DNA of 64,000 nucleotides from Mycolicibacterium confluentis (GTDB taxonomy: Bacteria > Actinomycetota > Actinomycetes > Mycobacteriales > Mycobacteriaceae): assembly GCF_010729895.1 (NCBI RefSeq), contig NZ_AP022612.1, positions 3,224,001 through 3,288,000 of the forward strand, written 5' to 3'. Shown here piece by piece: positions 60,225-64,000 of the stretch. A model generated the notes under the pieces. The model searched no databases. It was not told the DNA's origin and saw nothing but the letters and a program-made list of their open reading frames with translations. Each line of letters opens with the position of its first letter. The stretch's first letter is position 1. A program made the translations under genes and the position numbers.

Positions 60225-60922
60225 GCGCACGCCACGCAGTCGAGCAGGGCCGACTCCAGCCAGTCGCGGGGGTCCGCGCCGGCGGGAACCACCTCTGCCA
60301 GCGTGCCGTCGGCGTGCACGCGGCCACCCCGCAGCATCAGCACCCGGTCGGCGGACAGCACCACCTCGGCGAGCAGATGGGTGGCGACGACGACCGCACA
60401 GCCGCTGTCGGCCAACCTGCGCAGCAGGCCGCGGAACCAGACGATCCCGGGAACGTCGAGACCGTTGAGCGGTTCGTCGAACAGCAGCGCCCGCGGGCGG
60501 CACAGCAGGGCGCCGGCGATCGCGACACGCTGGCGCGCTCCCAGCGACAGCGCACCGATTCGGCGATGCCGCAGCGGCGTCAGACCGGCCTCCTCGAGCA
60601 CGTCGTCGACCCGGCCGGCCTCCACGCCGGTCAGCGCGGCCAGCCAGCGCAGGTGCCGGGTGACGGTGTGGCGTGGGTCGAGTGCGCCGGGCCCGAGGTG
60701 CACGCCGACCAGTTGCGGGTCGCCGAACGGAATGCGCCCGTCGAGGGTGACGGTGCCGGCGTCGGGTCGGTCCAGTCCGGCGATCAGGCGAAGCAACGTG
60801 GTCTTGCCTGCACCGTTGAGACCGAGCAGCGCGGTCACCGCACCCGACGGGACGGTGACCGTGACCCGGTCGAGCGCCTGACTCCCGCCGAAAGTCTTTG
60901 TCAAGCCCTGGGTTTCGATCAT
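60221..60922 (-). CDS. ABC transporter ATP-binding protein
   Basis: A 233-residue ATPase: Walker A LLGLNGAGKTT, a variant signature LSLGARQRVAIA (in place of LSGGQ), Walker B LLFDEPLNGLD and the switch histidine in VVVATHLLAEV. It resembles daunorubicin-type ATPases. It overlaps the secreted-protein gene upstream and the permease gene downstream by four bases each. Confidence 0.88.
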   Translation of the reverse strand: MIETQGLTKTFGGSQALDRVTVTVPSGAVTALLGLNGAGKTTLLRLIAGLDRPDAGTVTLDGRIPFGDPQLVGVHLGPGALDPRHTVTRHLRWLAALTGVEAGRVDDVLEEAGLTPLRHRRIGALSLGARQRVAIAGALLCRPRALLFDEPLNGLDVPGIVWFRGLLRRLADSGCAVVVATHLLAEVVLSADRVLMLRGGRVHADGTLAEVVPAGADPRDWLESALLDCVACA

Positions 60923-61419
60923 TCGAAGTTGCACGGGATCGGCAGGCCGATCGTCTTGATGCCGTTGCACAGCGACTTGCTGGCCAGTTTCCACTGCCCG
61001 TCGATGCGGCGCCATTCGGCGACCACCTGGACCGTCGGCGAACCCTGACGGCTGGCGTTGATGACGGCGGTGTGCCGGTCGGGCTCGTGGGTCTCGGGGC
61101 CGGTGACCACGCTGGAGCCTTTGGGCGGCCGGAAGAACCCCACGCGGTAGATCATCTTCGGCACGACGACCGCGCGCGAGCCACCCTCGAGCTGATTGGC
61201 CTTGACCCAGTCCGGCGCCGGAGTGGCGACCAGCAGCCGAATCTGCGCGTCGAGTTCGGCCAGGGTCGGCACCTCGGAGGTGATGGCGAAGTCCTCGATG
61301 TTCACCGGGGCGGCGTGGACCTCCGGCTCAGCGACCGCGCCCGGCGCCAGGGCAAGGGCCATCGGCACCATCGCCGTTGCGGCCGCTGCCACTGCCGCCC
61401 TGCGGAACCTTCGGAACAT
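60919..61419 (-). CDS. Secreted protein, MTB12/CFP-2-like
   Basis: A 166-residue protein with a signal peptide (MFRRFRRAAVAAAATAMVPM, cleaved near VAEPEVHA). The mature part, with LAELDAQIRLLVATPAPDWVKANQLEGG and VVAEWRRIDGQWKLASKSLC, resembles the MTB12 family of small secreted mycobacterial proteins. Two C-terminal cysteines (LCNG, IPCNF) may form a disulphide. It is the first gene of the operon, with AGGAG eight bases before its ATG, and could act as an extracellular partner of the ABC system. Confidence 0.72.
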   Translation of the reverse strand: MFRRFRRAAVAAAATAMVPMALALAPGAVAEPEVHAAPVNIEDFAITSEVPTLAELDAQIRLLVATPAPDWVKANQLEGGSRAVVVPKMIYRVGFFRPPKGSSVVTGPETHEPDRHTAVINASRQGSPTVQVVAEWRRIDGQWKLASKSLCNGIKTIGLPIPCNFE

Positions 61420-61453
61420 CAACCACTCCTCATTAACAGGAAAATATTCCGGT

Positions 61454-61483
61454 AAATCTAGGAGGTCAGCGCGCAATAGGCAA
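61454..61483 (-). promoter_or_regulatory. Promoter of the iron-box operon
   Basis: On the minus strand TTGCCT is followed, after exactly 17 bases, by TAGATT, about 35 bases before the secreted-protein start. The -35 element lies inside the IdeR-like box. Confidence 0.5.
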
Positions 61484-61494
61484 GCCTTACCTTT
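61476..61494. promoter_or_regulatory. IdeR-like iron box
   Basis: The 19-base site matches the IdeR consensus (TTAGGTTAGGCTAACCTAA) at 13 of 19 positions on the minus strand, including AGGT, AGGCT and CCTA. It overlaps the -35 region, which suits iron-dependent repression. Confidence 0.6.
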
Positions 61495-61531
61495 CACCCT
61501 GGTTCTTGAAGGTGGCCGCCGTCGCGTTCGG

Positions 61532-62239
61532 TCAGCGACGCTTCGGCCGGCCCGGCTTGTGGGCCACCTTGCCCGCGGCGGCACGGGCGGCCTGCTTGGC
61601 CAACGCCTTCTCCCGTGCCGTGCGTTTCGGTGCGGGCTGGGTCTGGCCCCGCGACGACCCGGGCCTGCGACCCCGGACGATCCCGACGAACTCCTCGACC
61701 AGCTCCGACGGCTCACCTTCCGAAAACGCCAGCGCCACGGCGCAACTCGGTGCGTCGGTGATCGGCCGGTAGGTCAGGTCCTTGCGGTGGTGCAACCGCG
61801 CCAGCGACTGCGGAACGACGAGCGCGCCCAGTCCGGCGGCGACGAGTTCCACAGCGGCTTCGGTGGTTTCGGGCCGATGCTCGATCGGGGCGCCGACGGT
61901 GCGAGCCCACTCGATGACGCTGTCGAGCGGCAGCAGCGTGGGTTCGCCGTCGAGGTCGGCGGTGGTGATCTCGTCGGCCGCGCTGACGACGTGGTCGGTG
62001 GGCACCACGGCCACCGGGGTCTCCTCGTACAGCGGGATGACAGCCAGCCCGGAGGTGTCCGCGGGCAACCGCAGCAATGTGACGTCGACGGTGCCGTCGC
62101 GCACCGCATCGGCCGCCTCCGCGGCGGCCACCGCCTGCAACTGCAGGGGCACGTCGGGGTGGCGTTCCGCCCAGATCCGAGCCCACTTCGCGGGCGTTCC
62201 CCCGGGCACGTACCCGAGGGTGAGGGACTGCGGGGTCAC
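61532..62239 (-). CDS. LysR-type effector-binding domain with basic tail
   Basis: The 235-residue protein matches the two-lobed ligand domain of LysR regulators (LTLGYVPGGTPAKW, LLRLPADTSGLAVIPLYEETPVAVV, VAAGLGALVVPQSLARL) but has no N-terminal helix-turn-helix. It ends with about 38 very basic residues finishing in KPGRPKRR, similar to an AT-hook. The GTG start follows TAGCCT by six bases (62246-62251), so the lack of a DNA-binding start is not an artefact of start choice. It is divergent from the DUF5997 gene. Confidence 0.8.
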   Translation of the reverse strand: MTPQSLTLGYVPGGTPAKWARIWAERHPDVPLQLQAVAAAEAADAVRDGTVDVTLLRLPADTSGLAVIPLYEETPVAVVPTDHVVSAADEITTADLDGEPTLLPLDSVIEWARTVGAPIEHRPETTEAAVELVAAGLGALVVPQSLARLHHRKDLTYRPITDAPSCAVALAFSEGEPSELVEEFVGIVRGRRPGSSRGQTQPAPKRTAREKALAKQAARAAAGKVAHKPGRPKRR

Positions 62240-62245
62240 CGCCTC

Positions 62246-62261
62246 AGGCTACCGATAGGCT
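62246..62261. promoter_or_regulatory. Back-to-back -10 elements of two divergent leaderless genes
   Basis: TAGCCT (62246-62251, minus) and TAGGCT (62256-62261, plus) each lie six bases from their start codons. The whole intergenic region is 28 bases. Confidence 0.55.
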
Positions 62262-62267
62262 GGTTCC

Positions 62268-62654
62268 ATGAGCAGGCCCAACGCGCAGTCCATGAAACCC
62301 GCCACCGCGGCGAAGAAGCTGGACGTGTACCTGCCCGCGACGCCCGCGGAGTTCCAGGCGAACGCGATCACCCGCGCCGAGCTTGAGGCCCTGCAGGCGG
62401 ACCCGCCGCAGTGGCTCAAGGACCTGCGCAAGAACGGCCCGCACCCCAAGAACCTCGTCGCCGCCAAGCTGGGCATCTCGATCGCCGCGCTGGCCCGCAA
62501 CGAGGTGGGCGATGCGCTCACCACCGAGGAGATCAACCAGATCCTCGAGGACAAGCCCGAGTGGCTGGCCACCGAACGCGAGAGCTACCAGGAGGTGCTG
62601 CGCGAGGAGCGACGGCTGAAGGCGCTGCGGGCCGACAAGGCGCGCGAGAGCTGA
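62268..62654 (+). CDS. DUF5997 protein
   Basis: A 128-residue, lysine-rich, mostly helical protein with SMKPATAAKKLDVYLPATPAEF and WLKDLRKNGPHPKNLVAAKLGISIAALARN, the DUF5997 signature. The helix-turn-helix-like middle (LVAAKLGISIAALAR) could touch nucleic acid. In actinobacteria it is commonly next to the LysR-domain gene, as here, which suggests a joint role. Confidence 0.82.
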   Translation: MSRPNAQSMKPATAAKKLDVYLPATPAEFQANAITRAELEALQADPPQWLKDLRKNGPHPKNLVAAKLGISIAALARNEVGDALTTEEINQILEDKPEWLATERESYQEVLREERRLKALRADKARES

Positions 62655-62664
62655 ATTTCTACAG

Positions 62665-62949
62665 CGTCACAGGGCTTCCCCGATGTCGGGCAGCATCGCG
62701 ACGTCTTCAGGCTGACCATTGCGGAACACGGCCGCCAGTTCACGCACTCGCCTCTTGGCCATTCGGTGTCGAACCGACTCAACACCTCATACTCGAACGC
62801 GAATCGCTGTGCGCGGTCACCGAAGATGTTGAGTCCGTCGTTGTCTTGAGACCAACGGGCATGGGCCGTACACCCAACTGCTGGGACAGCCTGTCAATTT
62901 CGCGCTGCAGTTCACCAGACTTATCTTGCGAGGGGCGGTCCGAACTCAT
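62665..62949 (-). pseudogene. Toxin-locus gene with two frameshifts
   Basis: An ATG with GGAAGG six bases upstream opens a frame (MSSDRPSQDKSGELQREIDRLSQ) that fails near 62845. The sense continues in a second frame (DNDGLNIFGDRAQRFAFEYEV), then near 62756 in a third that ends AVFRNGQPEDVAMLPDIGEAL-stop. One missing base in a G pair and one in an A run would restore one product of about 95 residues. The original function is unknown; it lies after the toxin and immunity genes. Confidence 0.75.
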
Positions 62950-62963
62950 CCAGAACCTTCCCT

Positions 62964-63200
62964 CTACCGGAGTCGCCAGCCGACGCCCCGGCCGATCTCG
63001 GCGAGGGCCTTCACCGACAGTTCAGGATGCACGGCGCCAAACCTGCCCAGGATGTCCTGAACGCCCTCGGCGAGAGTCTTTGTGCCCCATTCGACAGGCA
63101 TCGACGCTGCTGAATCCTTGGTGGCCGCAACGATCGCCTCGTTCGGGGTCGCGTCCGCACTCGCGTGTTCATCGCGCTCGTGGGAGGACGCATCCGCCAC
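62964..63200 (-). CDS. Small protein of unknown function in the toxin locus
   Basis: The 78-residue frame starts at GTG one base after the immunity stop, and ends MPVEWGTKTLAEGVQDILGRFG...GVGWRLR. I do not recognise it. The tight spacing suggests it is translated with the immunity gene. Confidence 0.5.
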   Translation of the reverse strand: MADASSHERDEHASADATPNEAIVAATKDSAASMPVEWGTKTLAEGVQDILGRFGAVHPELSVKALAEIGRGVGWRLR

Positions 63201-63201
63201 C

Positions 63202-63534
63202 TCAACGCTCGGATGCGGTGCGCTCGTCGATCATCGCCGCGTGCGTACGTAGACGGTCTGCGATCTGGCCCAGCCACTCGGTGTAGGTCAGCGGGTCTGG
63301 AAGGTAATCGACACCCACGCTGTTGACCAGGAACTGTTCCAAGTCGGGTTCAGCGCGGGCCTGGCGTAGGTTATCGATCTCCTGGGCCAGGTTGCACAGG
63401 GCCCGAGCGACAGGTCGTGCCTTGACATAACTGTCGACCACTCCCTCCCAGTCCTCTGCTTCGAGATCCCAATCCTGGTGGAAGTAGGCACCGAGAAATT
63501 GGTCGAGGTCCCTGGAGATCGAGCCATCGTTCAT
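63202..63534 (-). CDS. CdiI-type immunity protein
   Basis: The 110-residue acidic protein has the pattern of the CdiI_2 family: DLDQFLGAYFHQDWDLEAEDWEGVVDSYV. It should bind and neutralise the toxin encoded just upstream. Its ATG overlaps the toxin stop by four bases (ATGA), so the two are made together; a reading to 63564 is not needed. Confidence 0.8.
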   Translation of the reverse strand: MNDGSISRDLDQFLGAYFHQDWDLEAEDWEGVVDSYVKARPVARALCNLAQEIDNLRQARAEPDLEQFLVNSVGVDYLPDPLTYTEWLGQIADRLRTHAAMIDERTASER

Positions 63535-64000
63535 GGTGTGGGGAACCCTGTAAGCACGTACCACCCGCCATTTCCGTCGCCTTTGAGCACCACTTTAACT
63601 CCGGTGCCCGGCACCGCCTCCGTATCCCCACGCACGAGCACCGATCCGCCGTTGAAAGGTGCATCGAGCCTGAGATACAAGTCGGCTCCACTCGACAGCC
63701 ACTCGGCAATCTCTTGTTGATGGCGTTGGAGCACGGAGCCGACGGCTGCGGCTGCCTCATCGAGGTTGTTGAACGACGAGGCCGTTCCCAATTTGGTTGA
63801 GTCGAGGCGAGCAGAAAGATCGTCGAAGGTTCTCCCGACATGACGTTCGATGAGATGTCCGCCAGCGTTTTCGCTCGCCGTCAACAGCGCGCCAGTGTCC
63901 TCGACGCCGTATGGCACGACGTATCCGATGTCTGCAGTGCTGTGGTCAGGCACTGACGTGTTGGCGTCGGACGTTGGAGTGTCCGGGTAGGCGCGCGATG
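63531..64000 (-). CDS. RNase A-like CdiA-CT toxin domain, 5' end outside window
   Basis: The C-terminal part shows the bacterial RNase A-like toxin pattern: GALLTASENAGGHLIERHVGRTFDDLSARL with the likely catalytic histidine, ASSFNNLDEAAAAVGSVLQ, VKVVLKGDGNGGWYVLTGFPTP. In the Yersinia CdiA-CT toxin a Thr-x-Tyr pair is used near the end; here it reads Thr-Gly-Phe. The frame is open to the right edge, so the N-terminal delivery part lies outside. A GTG at 63953 is probably not the true start. Confidence 0.8.
   Translation of the reverse strand, partial: SRAYPDTPTSDANTSVPDHSTADIGYVVPYGVEDTGALLTASENAGGHLIERHVGRTFDDLSARLDSTKLGTASSFNNLDEAAAAVGSVLQRHQQEIAEWLSSGADLYLRLDAPFNGGSVLVRGDTEAVPGTGVKVVLKGDGNGGWYVLTGFPTP

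Overview
The window is about 64 kb of high-GC, gene-dense chromosome. It almost certainly comes from a rapidly growing Mycobacterium (Mycolicibacterium, M. smegmatis-like). The gene order follows the M. tuberculosis Rv3013-Rv3050c block: ACT protein, ligA, MetE-like protein, lpqA, mnmA, iscS, two acyltransferases, etfA/etfB, the methylglucose lipopolysaccharide (MGLP) cluster, echA, NUDIX, ABC ATPase, serB2, ctaD, fecB, adhC, a DUF3349 protein, nrdF2, a Baeyer-Villiger-type monooxygenase and a TetR. Those Rv assignments come from memory and local features, not from a search.

Layout. 1-9.8 kb: GT-C-like membrane protein, ACT protein, two tandem anchored paralogues, ligA, a MmcQ protein, an ArsR/SRPBCC operon, a MetE-like protein and lpqA. 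9.8-13.8 kb: a polyol PTS island (fused mannitol-type EIICBA, DeoR regulator, divergent zinc dehydrogenase). 13.9-18 kb: mnmA, cysteine desulfurase and two acyltransferases. 18-20 kb: electron-transfer flavoprotein operon with a strong terminator. 20-29.3 kb: MGLP genes. 29.3-40.2 kb: lipid/CoA enzymes, an inserted YczE/YczR pair, serB2, ctaD, fecB, adhC. 40.2-49.8 kb: an accessory insertion with a bicupin, a two-component system with an extra stand-alone receiver, an IS256-family element with a frameshifted transposase, a protein of unknown function and a Ser/Thr kinase broken by one stop codon. 50-57.6 kb: nrdF2, monooxygenase, a TetR/MFS efflux pair with two operators, a second TetR, and a geranylgeranyl-reductase-type flavoprotein. 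57.6-61.5 kb: a tight six-gene operon (secreted protein, ABC ATPase, permease, methyltransferase, cysteine-bearing winged-helix regulator, cupin) behind an IdeR-like iron box. 61.5-64 kb: a LysR effector-domain protein with a basic tail, a DUF5997 protein, then a decaying polymorphic-toxin locus with an RNase A-like toxin and CdiI-type immunity gene that runs off the window.

Regulation. At least thirteen genes have a TANNNT -10 hexamer exactly 6 or 7 bases before the start codon, the geometry of leaderless mycobacterial transcripts. This helps fix several start codons. Others rely on strong Shine-Dalgarno sequences, including two TTG starts (EIICBA and ctaD).

The best candidates for an undescribed system are the iron-box ABC/methyltransferase/regulator/cupin operon and the toxin locus at the right edge. 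The broken genes (IS transposase, kinase, toxin-locus pseudogene) all lie in accessory DNA, while every core gene is intact, which favours true decay over sequencing error.
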